A stretch of DNA of 64,000 bases. Source: Anaerolineales bacterium. Its GTDB lineage: Bacteria; Chloroflexota; Anaerolineae; Anaerolineales; UBA4823. Below are positions 49,447 to 58,829 of the stretch, piece after piece. Positions within the stretch are counted from its first letter, which is position 1, and every line of letters begins with the position of its first letter. The stretch covers positions 492,357-556,356 of the forward strand of contig JANXBJ010000001.1 of assembly GCA_025057645.1 (NCBI GenBank), given 5' to 3'. Position numbers and translations under genes: made by a program. Below the pieces are notes generated by a model. The model saw only the letters and a list, made by a program, of their open reading frames with translations. It did not search any database and was not told the DNA's origin.

Positions 49447-49858
49447 TCGGAGCAACCGCTCGCACGAGAAGATGAGCCTTTGCATTGGTGTTGTGGGACC
49501 TTGTGCCGCCGGTAAGACCACCCTTGTCAAAAGATTGCGCAGTCAGGGCTACATAGTACGGCACATCGCTCAAGAGCATTCCTATGTGCCCACAATGTGG
49601 AGGAGAATCGCAAATCCGGACATTCTGATCTATCTTGATGTCAATTACCAAAACACCCGCACCCGTAAGTGCCTCGATTGGACGTTTGAAGAATATCAGG
49701 AACAACTGAGACGACTATCGCATGCCCGCGCTCATGCCGACTTGATCGTTGATACCAACCCTCTATCAGAAGAGGAAGTTTTTCAGTCAGTCCTAAGGTT
49801 CATAGAGAATTCCGAGAAACTCTCGAGGCAAAGGAAAAGCTCAGACTCTGAGTCTTAG
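49439..49858 (+). CDS. Small P-loop NTPase
   Basis: Walker A 'GVVGPCAAGKTTLVKRL'; 'DILIYLDVNY'; overlaps the phosphatase stop. Confidence 0.75.
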   Translation: MPDRSNRSHEKMSLCIGVVGPCAAGKTTLVKRLRSQGYIVRHIAQEHSYVPTMWRRIANPDILIYLDVNYQNTRTRKCLDWTFEEYQEQLRRLSHARAHADLIVDTNPLSEEEVFQSVLRFIENSEKLSRQRKSSDSES

Positions 49859-49901
49859 AAACGGGTAAAATTTTCCCAATTTTTGTGGTTCAGGTGAAGA
49901 C

Positions 49902-51782
49902 ATGGCATCGCATACTTTTACCGTTCACTTACAGCCTATTGGCAGGCGAGTCCAAGTTCGCTCTGATCAGAGTTTGCTTGATGCTGCCCAGCTTGCTGGG
50001 GTAGAGCTCACTTCACTCTGTGGGGGTGTTGGGGTCTGTGAGGCCTGTCGTATCCGCCTAGTGAAGGGTCAGCTAACCCCCTTGACCGCCGACGAGAGCC
50101 ACGCCTTTTCTGCAACACAAATCCAACAAGGCTTTCGGCTTGCCTGTCAAGCGCGTCCCCTCTCGGACGCCGTTATTGAAATTCCTCCCGAGTCCCTATC
50201 TACCCCACAAAGGCTGCAGTTAGAGGGACTTCAAAAAGTTGAGGATCTCGATCCTGCGGTGCGGCGATATTTCGTGGAAATCCCTCCTCCTTCCATTGAG
50301 GACCTCCGAGCCGATCTGACACGCCTGCGCGATGCGCTCGAGCCCATTTGCCCCAACTTTGAGTGCGATTATAAAGTTAGTCAGAAAATCCCCTCCGTAT
50401 GTCGTTCGTCGCAGTGGAAGGTGCAGGCTGTATTCCATAACTCTCGGCTGATTCAGGTCTTGCCGGCATACCCCAAAACCAAATTGCTCGGTTTAGCGGT
50501 CGATATCGGCACAACGAAAGTGGCAGCTTACTTGGTTGATCTCGAGACCGGTGAAGTGTTCGCCCAAGCGGGAAGCATGAATCCACAGATCGCATTCGGT
50601 GAGGATGTGATCAGCCGTATTTCCTATCTTATAAACCACCCCGATCAACGCGCAAATCCTGAAGGGAATGTGCTACATCGGCGGATCATCGAAAGCCTGA
50701 ATACACTGATCGAGCAGATGCTAGCAGAAGCCAATGAACCCTCGCTGACTAATGAGGCCATCGTGGATGCGGTGGTGGTGGGTAACACAGCAATGCATCA
50801 TCTTTTTGCAGGATTGCCCGTGGAACAACTGGGAGTCTCTCCCTACGTCCCGGCAGTGTCTGAGCCCCTCTACATTCCAGCAAGAGACTTGGGACTGTTC
50901 ATTGCCCCCTCGGCGCTCGTTTATCTCCCTCCAAACATCGCCGGTTACGTGGGTTCAGATCATGTGGCCATGTTGCTTCCCACCATCTATCCATACTATG
51001 CAGCTCCAAGCCAGGGTCTGTCTAATGTGATGGCAATCGACATTGGCACCAACACCGAAATTTCTCTACTCCACCGCCGAGAGATTGTTTCTTGTTCTTG
51101 TGCCTCAGGGCCAGCATTTGAAGGGGCGCACATTCAGTATGGGATGCGAGCCGCACCGGGAGCCATCGAGAGAGTGCAAATTACCCCCGAGAAAAAAATC
51201 CTGCTTAAGACCATCGCAGATCAAGAGCCGGTCGGAATCTGTGGTTCTGGGATTCTGGATGCCATCGCTGAAATGTACTTTGCTGACTTGCTAGACTCCA
51301 AAGGGATGTTCTTAAACAACCACCCAAACATTCGCATCCAGAATCGGAGGATGGAATTTCTCCTTGTCCCTGCAGAGCAAAGTGGCCATCATCAAGAGAT
51401 CGTTATCACTCGTCGCGATGTCAATGAGATCCAACTGGCTAAAGGTGCGATTCGGGCCGGAATCAACATCCTGCTCGGCGAAGCTGGCCTAAGAGCCGAG
51501 GACTTGGATGCGCTGATCATTGCAGGAGCTTTCGGCAGCTATATTGACGTTCGGAGTGCTATGAGGATCGGGATGTTGCCCCCCATCCCCCTTGAAAGGT
51601 GTCACCAAGTGGGAAATGCAGCCGGAACAGGTGCAAAGCAAATGTTGCTTTCCAAACGCTATCGGCAGGTCGCCTCCGAATTAGCGCAGCGGATACGCTA
51701 TATCGAGCTTTCTAATCACCCCAAATTTGCGGATGAGTTTTCAAAGTCTTTGTTTTTCCCGCCAAAGGATTTGTCAAATTAA
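49902..51782 (+). CDS. Second ASKHA/[2Fe-2S] corrinoid reductive activator (DUF4445-type)
   Basis: 'CGGVGVCEACRI...LACQ'; 'AVDIGTTKVAAYLVDLETG'; 'MAIDIGTNTEISLL'; paralogous to 22126-24066. Confidence 0.9.
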   Translation: MASHTFTVHLQPIGRRVQVRSDQSLLDAAQLAGVELTSLCGGVGVCEACRIRLVKGQLTPLTADESHAFSATQIQQGFRLACQARPLSDAVIEIPPESLSTPQRLQLEGLQKVEDLDPAVRRYFVEIPPPSIEDLRADLTRLRDALEPICPNFECDYKVSQKIPSVCRSSQWKVQAVFHNSRLIQVLPAYPKTKLLGLAVDIGTTKVAAYLVDLETGEVFAQAGSMNPQIAFGEDVISRISYLINHPDQRANPEGNVLHRRIIESLNTLIEQMLAEANEPSLTNEAIVDAVVVGNTAMHHLFAGLPVEQLGVSPYVPAVSEPLYIPARDLGLFIAPSALVYLPPNIAGYVGSDHVAMLLPTIYPYYAAPSQGLSNVMAIDIGTNTEISLLHRREIVSCSCASGPAFEGAHIQYGMRAAPGAIERVQITPEKKILLKTIADQEPVGICGSGILDAIAEMYFADLLDSKGMFLNNHPNIRIQNRRMEFLLVPAEQSGHHQEIVITRRDVNEIQLAKGAIRAGINILLGEAGLRAEDLDALIIAGAFGSYIDVRSAMRIGMLPPIPLERCHQVGNAAGTGAKQMLLSKRYRQVASELAQRIRYIELSNHPKFADEFSKSLFFPPKDLSN

Positions 51783-51844
51783 GGCTCTATTTGGTATCAT
51801 AGTGTGCAAATTGAGAGGCCACTCACCACCCTAAGGAGAAGGAA

Positions 51845-52492
51845 ATGTCCCAAGAAATCTTTGCAAAATTGACTAATAGTCTTGTCGAAGGAGACCCAGA
51901 TGCCACCTACGAAGCGACTAAAGAAGCTTTGGCTGCGGGTATTGAGCCAATGGTCATCATAAAGGAGGGCCTAATTCCCGGAATGAACATTGTGGGAGAG
52001 AAGTTTTCTTGTGGGGAATACTTCCTGCCCGACCTGATTATTGCGGCAGATGGAATGCAGAAAGCTATGACCCTCCTTGAACCGGAGTTGCTGAAGCGTC
52101 AACAGGCCATTGAGTCGGCAGGGACTGTCTTGTTGGGAACGGTCAAGGGCGACATCCATGAGATTGGCAAATCACTGGTGGCCACTATGCTGACTGCAAA
52201 CGGCTTCAAGGTCCATGATTTGGGTGTGGATGTGCCAACCGAGACATTTGTCGCGAAAGTAAAAGAGATGAAGCCGGATATCCTGGGGTTGTCTGCATTA
52301 CTCACGACAACTATGGTAATGCAACGCGAGGTCATTAGGGCCCTTCAAGAGGCTGGGATTCGGGATCAGGTTAAGGTAATGGTGGGTGGAGCACCAGTAA
52401 CCCGTAGCTGGGCGGAGGAAATCGGTGCTGATGGTTATGCCGAAGATGCGATGGGCGCCGTTCAGGTTGCGCGTCAGCTGCTCGGCAAATGA
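51845..52492 (+). CDS. B12-binding corrinoid protein (MtaC/MtbC-like)
   Basis: 'GDIHEIGKSLVATMLTANGFKVHDLGVDVP' cobalamin-binding DxHxxG motif; N-terminal helical cap. Confidence 0.93.
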   Translation: MSQEIFAKLTNSLVEGDPDATYEATKEALAAGIEPMVIIKEGLIPGMNIVGEKFSCGEYFLPDLIIAADGMQKAMTLLEPELLKRQQAIESAGTVLLGTVKGDIHEIGKSLVATMLTANGFKVHDLGVDVPTETFVAKVKEMKPDILGLSALLTTTMVMQREVIRALQEAGIRDQVKVMVGGAPVTRSWAEEIGADGYAEDAMGAVQVARQLLGK

Positions 52493-52567
52493 GTTCCTCG
52501 AGACCGATGCTCAGGATGCTCAGTATTAATCTTAGCTTCGAGAAAGCAAAAACGCCCTTGTTATATC

Positions 52568-52596
52568 TTGACGTGCCAAGGCAAGTATAGTAAACT
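52568..52596 (+). promoter_or_regulatory. tRNA-Asp promoter
   Basis: TTGACG (52568-52573), 17 bp, TAAACT (52591-52596). Confidence 0.5.
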
Positions 52597-52608
52597 TTCT
52601 GGGCGAAA

Positions 52609-52684
52609 GGTCCCGTGGTGTAGTCTGGTTTAACATACGGCCCTGTCAAGGCTGAGATCGCGGGTTCAAATCCCGTCGGGACCG
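52609..52684 (+). tRNA. tRNA-Asp (anticodon GUC)
   Basis: GGTCCCG/CGGGACC acceptor, CTGTCAA anticodon loop, T arm GCGGG-TTCAAAT-CCCGT. Confidence 0.95.
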
Positions 52685-52691
52685 CAGCTTG

Positions 52692-52730
52692 AATAAGTGT
52701 CTGGACTCGTATATCCAGACACTTATTTTG
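52692..52730 (+). terminator. Terminator after tRNA-Asp
   Basis: Perfect 14-bp stem AATAAGTGTCTGGA-ctcgtata-TCCAGACACTTATT then TTTT-gc-TTTT. Confidence 0.9.
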
Positions 52731-52747
52731 CTTTTATAATACTGCTG

Positions 52748-54523
52748 ATGGGTATCCTGCCTCTACCTTCACCCACAGCCATCCTTTTCGAGGCCGATGC
52801 AAGGCGTTGGGCGTGTTTTTCTAATCCGTTGACCACCCTGGACACTCGCCAAATCCACGAAGTCTTGCCGATCCTTCAGCAGGTCGAGCGCAAGGTATCG
52901 CAGGAAAAGTTGTATGCGGTGGGTTTCCTGAGCTATGAAGCTGCTCCGGCCTTCGACTCTGCTTTCTCGACCCACAGGCCTTGCAACGATTTCCCTCTAA
53001 TCTGGTTCGGATTATTTAAGGATTTTGGGACTGTCCATCTAACCCAACTCTCCCCGAACGGGTACAAACTCTCCAATTGGAAACCCTCGGTCACCCGCAA
53101 AGAATACGATCAAGCAATTGGCGAGATCAAGAACGCCATTGCACGCGGTGACACTTACCAAGTAAACTACACGCTGCGCCTTACGGCTGAGTTCTCAGGG
53201 GACCCTTTGGGATTCTTTCTTCAGCTAGCCTCTGCTCAGAGAGCAAAGTACCTTGCCTATCTTGATATCGGAAACTTTGTGATTTGTTCTGCCTCACCCG
53301 AACTATTCTTTGAGTATAGCAAGGGGCACGTAGTTTGTCGTCCTATGAAAGGGACTGCCAAACGGGGGTTGTGGTACGAGGATGATCAAAAGAAAGCAGA
53401 AGAACTGTTCTATTCGGTCAAGAACCGCGCCGAAAATGTGATGATTGTGGATATGATCCGCAATGACCTAGGCCGCATCGCCAGAATCGGCAGTGTAAAA
53501 ACCACACGTCTTTTTGAAGTCGAACGCTATCCCACCGTGTGGCAAATGACTTCTACCGTTGAGGCAGACACTAGCGCAAGTATCTCTGAGGTTCTTGGGG
53601 CTCTCTTTCCCTGTGCCTCGATCACGGGAGCGCCCAAGGTGAGTACGATGGAGATTATCTCGCGGCTGGAAACCCGTCCGAGGCAAATCTACACCGGGGC
53701 AATTGGCCTGATCACTCCCCAAAATTGCGCTCGATTCAACGTGGCTATTCGAACGGTCTTAATTGACCGCCGTAGCGGCACCGCAGAATACGGCGTTGGC
53801 GGCGGCATCGTCTGGGACTCCACCCCGGAAGGGGAGTACGAGGAATGCCAAATCAAAGCTCAATTCCTCACCTACAGAAACCCCGACTTCGATTTATTAG
53901 AAACCTTGCGGTGGACACCCCAGGAGGGCTACTTCTTGCTCGACCAGCACCTAGAGCGCCTCAGACAATCTGCAGCCTATTTTGATTTCGCCTACGACGG
54001 TCTGGCAATAAAGGAAGCCCTCCTGAATTACGCTCGATCGCTTTCATCCCCTCAACGCGTTCGGTTGACCCTGAAGAGCGATGGAGCTTTGGCGATTCAA
54101 TCGGCTCCTCTGTCCAATCCGATCCAGACGGTTAGGTTGGTTCTTGCCAAGAAGCCGATTTCATCCCAGAATCCCTTTCTCTACCACAAAACAACTTATC
54201 GCCAGGTCTACGAAACAGCCCGACGCGAGGCCCAAGTTCTGGATCCAAACTGCGAGGTCCTACTTTGGAACGAACGCGGCGAAATCACCGAAAGCGAAAT
54301 TTCCAATATCGTCGTCCGAATCGAAGGACGGCTATGGACTCCGCCGATCTCATGTGGACTGCTCCCGGGTGTATTCCGAAGATGCCTAATAGAAAGAAAC
54401 GAAATTCAAGAGAAAGTTATTCGCATCGAGGATTTACCCCGTTGTGAGGAAATCTTCCTGATCAATTCGGTCCGCCAGTGGCGGAGAGGAATGATTGAAC
54501 CGGGCGGATGGAGGCCACTATGA
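52748..54523 (+). CDS. pabBC: Aminodeoxychorismate synthase component I fused to aminodeoxychorismate lyase (PabB-PabC)
   Basis: Chorismate-binding 'SASPELFFEYSKGHVVCRPMKGTAKRG', 'GAPKVSTMEII'; C-terminal class IV aminotransferase. Confidence 0.93.
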   Translation: MGILPLPSPTAILFEADARRWACFSNPLTTLDTRQIHEVLPILQQVERKVSQEKLYAVGFLSYEAAPAFDSAFSTHRPCNDFPLIWFGLFKDFGTVHLTQLSPNGYKLSNWKPSVTRKEYDQAIGEIKNAIARGDTYQVNYTLRLTAEFSGDPLGFFLQLASAQRAKYLAYLDIGNFVICSASPELFFEYSKGHVVCRPMKGTAKRGLWYEDDQKKAEELFYSVKNRAENVMIVDMIRNDLGRIARIGSVKTTRLFEVERYPTVWQMTSTVEADTSASISEVLGALFPCASITGAPKVSTMEIISRLETRPRQIYTGAIGLITPQNCARFNVAIRTVLIDRRSGTAEYGVGGGIVWDSTPEGEYEECQIKAQFLTYRNPDFDLLETLRWTPQEGYFLLDQHLERLRQSAAYFDFAYDGLAIKEALLNYARSLSSPQRVRLTLKSDGALAIQSAPLSNPIQTVRLVLAKKPISSQNPFLYHKTTYRQVYETARREAQVLDPNCEVLLWNERGEITESEISNIVVRIEGRLWTPPISCGLLPGVFRRCLIERNEIQEKVIRIEDLPRCEEIFLINSVRQWRRGMIEPGGWRPL

Positions 54524-55563
54524 GCACCAGCATTTTTGAAAGCGAAATTTACGAGCAACCCGATGTCTTGTCTCGGTTCCTCAAGGAGAGTCTTGACCGC
54601 GTCAGAGAGATAGCAAAACACCTGCAGAAGCACGAGCCAAAGTTTGTTTTGGTTGCTGCGCGAGGAACCTCAGATAACGCAGCCATTTACGCCAAATATC
54701 TTATCAGTGCCTACCTAAGAATTCCCGTGGGACTGGCTATCCCCTCTTTATATACGCTCTATCACCAACCACCTCTGATGCGCCAGACGTTGGTTATCGG
54801 GATTTCCCAATCAGGAGCCTCTCCGGATGTGCTTGCCGTAATGGAAGAAGCCAGAAACCAAAAGAGTCCGACCTTGGCGATTCTAAATCGTCTCGATGCA
54901 CCGATGGCGAAGCATGCCGATCTGATCATCCCTCTTGGCTGCGGGGAGGAGCGTGCAGTTGCTGCAAGCAAGACCCACACTGCTCAGTTGCTTTCCATTG
55001 CGTCTCTGGTAGCTCTCTGGGCAGAATCTCCAACGATGATCGAAGAACTCAACCCGGTGCCGGATTACCTGCGCTTTGTCCTAAGCTCTCCAGATCAAGT
55101 CAGAGCTATCGCCGAGCAAATCAAAGACCATAATCGCATTCTGGTCGTCGGACGAGGCTTTACCCATTGCACTACTCACGAGATTGCGCTCAAGATTAAG
55201 GAGCTTTCCTACGTCAGTGCCGATCCATATTCGGCGGCCGATTTCATGCATGGCCCGATTGCCCTGGTCGAGGAGGGATTTCCCCTCATTGCTATTGCCC
55301 CTAAAGGCAAAACTGTCAACTCCATGAAAGAATTGGTTAATGAAGTTGATCGAATAGGAGCAGAAACGATCGTAATTAGCAATGATGAAGAGCTTATAAA
55401 CACCCACTCTAAAGCGATTCCCCTGCCGAGAGATCTCCCCGAGTGGCTGGCACCGATTGTGGCTGTTGTCCCCGGTCAATTGCTTGCGCTATTTCTCACC
55501 CTTGCCCGCGGCAACGATCCTGACCAGCCGAGGCGACTGAAAAAGGTCACCAAGACACTTTGA
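54520..55563 (+). CDS. SIS-domain protein, GlmS isomerase/AgaS-like
   Basis: 'VLVAARGTSDNAAIYAKYL', 'GISQSGASPDVLAVMEEA', 'SYVSADPYSAADFMHGPIALVEEG'; ATGA coupling. Confidence 0.88.
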   Translation: MSTSIFESEIYEQPDVLSRFLKESLDRVREIAKHLQKHEPKFVLVAARGTSDNAAIYAKYLISAYLRIPVGLAIPSLYTLYHQPPLMRQTLVIGISQSGASPDVLAVMEEARNQKSPTLAILNRLDAPMAKHADLIIPLGCGEERAVAASKTHTAQLLSIASLVALWAESPTMIEELNPVPDYLRFVLSSPDQVRAIAEQIKDHNRILVVGRGFTHCTTHEIALKIKELSYVSADPYSAADFMHGPIALVEEGFPLIAIAPKGKTVNSMKELVNEVDRIGAETIVISNDEELINTHSKAIPLPRDLPEWLAPIVAVVPGQLLALFLTLARGNDPDQPRRLKKVTKTL

Positions 55564-55592
55564 CAATTTATCGACAAAAACATAATAAATTA

Positions 55593-55621
55593 TTGACAAA
55601 GGGGAGCGGCTCTGGTAGAAT
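55593..55621 (+). promoter_or_regulatory. Sigma70-like promoter
   Basis: TTGACA (55593-55598), 17 bp, TAGAAT (55616-55621). Confidence 0.7.
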
Positions 55622-55654
55622 TTGAAAAAGCATTTACCGAAGGAGAATTTCTCA

Positions 55655-56605
55655 ATGAGAATTACTATTGCAGGAGGCACTGGGTTTATCGGAACGGTTC
55701 TGACCAGAGAATTGATCCAAGAGGGTCATCAGGTGGTTATTCTGACTCGCTCCGACCCTCAGCGCTTGCAGAATCGGGACGCCGGTGGAAATCCTTCCTT
55801 TGTTCAGTGGGATGGTGAAAATCAGGGTGACTGGGTTTCCGAAATCGGCCGCTCTCATGCCGTGATCAACCTGGCGGGAGAGAACATTGGCGGCAAAAGC
55901 CTCGCCGAGCTGATCACCCGCCGTTGGACACCGGAACGTAAACAAACTCTGCGCAGAAGCCGCATTACCAGCACGAAGGCCCTGGTGGAGGCGGTTAAGA
56001 ACTCTCCCACGAAGCCTCACACATATATTCAAGCTTCTGCAGTGGGCTACTACGGAAGCCATCCAGAACGAGAGATGGATGAAAACGCTCCCGCAGGGAG
56101 CGATTTCCTCGCCGATCTTTGTGTGGAGTGGGAAAATGCAAGCGCAGAACTCGACCGCTTAGGAGTACGACGTGTAATTGTTCGCATTGCGGGTATTGTA
56201 ATGTCCCTCGAAGGCGGGTCACTTCCCTTCATCTTGCTGCCTTATCGCTTCTTCTTGGGTGGACCTTTGGGAAATGGAAAGCAGTGGGTCTCCTGGATTC
56301 ACATTCACGATCTGGTTCGCGCAATCAAGTTTCTGCTCGAGCACCCCAGCGCCCAGGGGGTGTTCAATCTTTGTGCTCCAGAAGCAGTGACCAATTCTCA
56401 ATTCAGCCAAATTCTCGGCCGGGTTCTGAGAAAGCCCTCCTTTTTCCCTACTCCTACATTCCTCTTTCGCATCCTCTTCGGAGAGAAGGCAGACCTGCTG
56501 TTAGCATCTCAAAAGCAGATACCGAAGAGGTTACTAGACTTAGGTTTTGAGTATCATTATCCAACTGTCGAAAGCGCTCTGCGAAACTTATTAACTGCCT
56601 CATAG
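55655..56605 (+). CDS. TIGR01777-family SDR epimerase (YfcH/SulA-like)
   Basis: 'MRITIAGGTGFIGTVLTREL', 'VINLAGENIGGKSL', 'ASAVGYYGSHPE'. Confidence 0.93.
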   Translation: MRITIAGGTGFIGTVLTRELIQEGHQVVILTRSDPQRLQNRDAGGNPSFVQWDGENQGDWVSEIGRSHAVINLAGENIGGKSLAELITRRWTPERKQTLRRSRITSTKALVEAVKNSPTKPHTYIQASAVGYYGSHPEREMDENAPAGSDFLADLCVEWENASAELDRLGVRRVIVRIAGIVMSLEGGSLPFILLPYRFFLGGPLGNGKQWVSWIHIHDLVRAIKFLLEHPSAQGVFNLCAPEAVTNSQFSQILGRVLRKPSFFPTPTFLFRILFGEKADLLLASQKQIPKRLLDLGFEYHYPTVESALRNLLTAS

Positions 56606-56629
56606 GAACTGTCGATCCGGGCTTGAGAG

Positions 56630-57571
56630 ATGAAAGACTATACGAATTTAGGGACGATCTCGCAAAAGATATCTTGGCTTGGCATTGGAACTTGGGCATG
56701 GGGCGACCGCCGCTTCTGGGGATATGGGACAGACTACTCCCTCAAGGACGTCGAAGAGGCCTTTTTCACCACAGTTTCAAGTGGAATTAATTTCATCGAC
56801 ACCGCAGAAGTTTATGGTGGTGGGCTTTCAGAAAAAATTATCGCCTCGCTTATGGAAAAGGTACAAACTCCGCTCGTTATTGCTACCAAGTTTTTTCCGT
56901 TTCCATGGCGAGTGCGGGCCAAAGACTTCCGCAAAGCCCTCCTCAACAGTCTCAAGCGCTTAAGGTTAGAGCGAGTTCACCTCTATCAGATTCACTGGCC
57001 TTTCCCTCCTGTACCGATAGAAAAATGGGTCAGTTGCTTGGCGGATGCTTACGAAGAGGGATTGGTCGAGGCTGTCGGGGTTTCTAACTATAATGCCGAC
57101 CAGCTTCAAAGAGCCCATGATGTTCTGGTCAGGCGCAATATCCCTCTAACCTCCAATCAAGTGCCCTACAGCCTAATTAATCGTAAGATTGAACAGAATG
57201 GCGTATTTCGGGTTTGTCAGGAACGCAAAATACAAATTATCGCCTACAGCCCAATTGGACAGGGGCTGCTCACGGGGAAATATTCTGAGCAACGTCCACC
57301 TTCAGGGGTGCGTCGCTTTCTATACTCTAAGCAGCTACTGCGCAAAATCCAACCACTCCAAGAAAAGCTGAAAGAGATTGGTGAGGCTCACGGCGGCAAG
57401 ACTCCAGCTCAAGTTGCCCTCAACTGGGTAATTTGCAAGGGCGCCATTCCCATCCCGGGTGCCAAAAATGCCCGGCAGGCTGAAGAGAATGCCGGAGCCC
57501 TAAATTGGCGTCTTACCCCGGAAGAAGTGTCGGCACTAGACCAACTAAGCAGTCACCTGACTTCATCTTGA
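56630..57571 (+). CDS. Aldo/keto reductase
   Basis: 'INFIDTAEVYGGGLSEKIIA', 'LYQIHWPFPP', 'VEAVGVSNYNADQL'. Confidence 0.94.
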   Translation: MKDYTNLGTISQKISWLGIGTWAWGDRRFWGYGTDYSLKDVEEAFFTTVSSGINFIDTAEVYGGGLSEKIIASLMEKVQTPLVIATKFFPFPWRVRAKDFRKALLNSLKRLRLERVHLYQIHWPFPPVPIEKWVSCLADAYEEGLVEAVGVSNYNADQLQRAHDVLVRRNIPLTSNQVPYSLINRKIEQNGVFRVCQERKIQIIAYSPIGQGLLTGKYSEQRPPSGVRRFLYSKQLLRKIQPLQEKLKEIGEAHGGKTPAQVALNWVICKGAIPIPGAKNARQAEENAGALNWRLTPEEVSALDQLSSHLTSS

Positions 57572-57670
57572 CTTAGACTCATTCGGAGGACCCGCCTAAA
57601 TCTTTGTCTCGTCCCGGCAAGATAGAAGTAAAATAAAGGACATATCCTCACTTTCTTTTTAGGATAAGCG

Positions 57671-58798
57671 ATGGTTCAAGTCGACCGTGTTGACCTTTCA
57701 AATCCTAAAGATGTGCACCGTTTCATTACGCTCCCCTTTCGTCTTTACCAAAACACTCCTCAATGGGTCCCTCCTTTTTTGAACGACTCGAAGCTTTATC
57801 TGAATCCAAAGAAACACCCCTTCTATCGCCATTCAGCTGCAGAATTCTATATCGCCCGAAAGGAGGGGGAAGATGTCGGCAGAATCGCCGTGCTCGAAAA
57901 TCGGCGATTTAACGAGTATCACCAACGTCGTGACGCACAATTCTACTTTTTCGACTCGGTAAACGATTTAGAAGTTGCCAAAGCCCTGTTCGCTTGCGCT
58001 GCAGAGTGGGCGAAGGCCCGGGGCCTAGACCGCATAGTGGGCCCTAAAGGAATGGGCCCCTTGGATGGATATGGCATATTGGTCGAGGGGTTTGAGCATC
58101 GTCAAATGATGATGATGATGAACTATAACCATCCGTACTACAAAGACCTCTTGGAGTCCCTAGGCTTTACCAAAGAAGTTGATTTTGTTTCTTGTTATCT
58201 ATCTGCAGAGGCCTTCCGAATGCCGGAGCGGATTCACCATATTGCTCAGCGTGTTCAAGAGCGAGGCACCTTGAAGGTGCTCTCCTTCGAGAATCGCGCT
58301 CAACTCAGACAGTGGGCGAAAAAAATCGGGCAAGCGTATAATCGCGCCTTCGTTGAGAACTGGGAATATTACCCTCTGACTGACGAAGAAATCCAGTTTG
58401 TGCTGGACAGTATCGTTCCTTATGCGGACCCCAAGTTAATCAAAGTCATCACCCACAGGGATGAGGCGGTGGGCTTTTTATTTGGCTTTCCCGATATTTC
58501 AGCCGCTATGCAGCGAGCCAGAGGGAAGCTCAACCCGATTACGATCCTGGATATTCTGCTTGAAATGCGTCGTACGGAGTGGGTCTCTATGAACGGAGCC
58601 GGGATTCTCCCACAATTTCACGGGCGCGGCGGTAACGCACTGTTATACTCGGAAATGGAAAAGACCGCCCGTCACTATCGTTTCAAACATGCCGAACTGA
58701 CCCAGGTCGCCGAGACCGCTGTCCAAATGCGCCGCGATCTGGAGAATTTGGGAGGTAAACCCTATAAGAATCACCGCGTATTCTCAAAAAATATATAA
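57671..58798 (+). CDS. GNAT-like acyltransferase family protein
   Basis: 'FITLPFRLYQNTPQWVPPFLNDSK', 'GRIAVLENRRFNEYH'; family recalled, not searched. Confidence 0.65.
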   Translation: MVQVDRVDLSNPKDVHRFITLPFRLYQNTPQWVPPFLNDSKLYLNPKKHPFYRHSAAEFYIARKEGEDVGRIAVLENRRFNEYHQRRDAQFYFFDSVNDLEVAKALFACAAEWAKARGLDRIVGPKGMGPLDGYGILVEGFEHRQMMMMMNYNHPYYKDLLESLGFTKEVDFVSCYLSAEAFRMPERIHHIAQRVQERGTLKVLSFENRAQLRQWAKKIGQAYNRAFVENWEYYPLTDEEIQFVLDSIVPYADPKLIKVITHRDEAVGFLFGFPDISAAMQRARGKLNPITILDILLEMRRTEWVSMNGAGILPQFHGRGGNALLYSEMEKTARHYRFKHAELTQVAETAVQMRRDLENLGGKPYKNHRVFSKNI

Positions 58799-58829
58799 CT
58801 AGGCTATTGCAGCAGCTTCTGCATCATTG

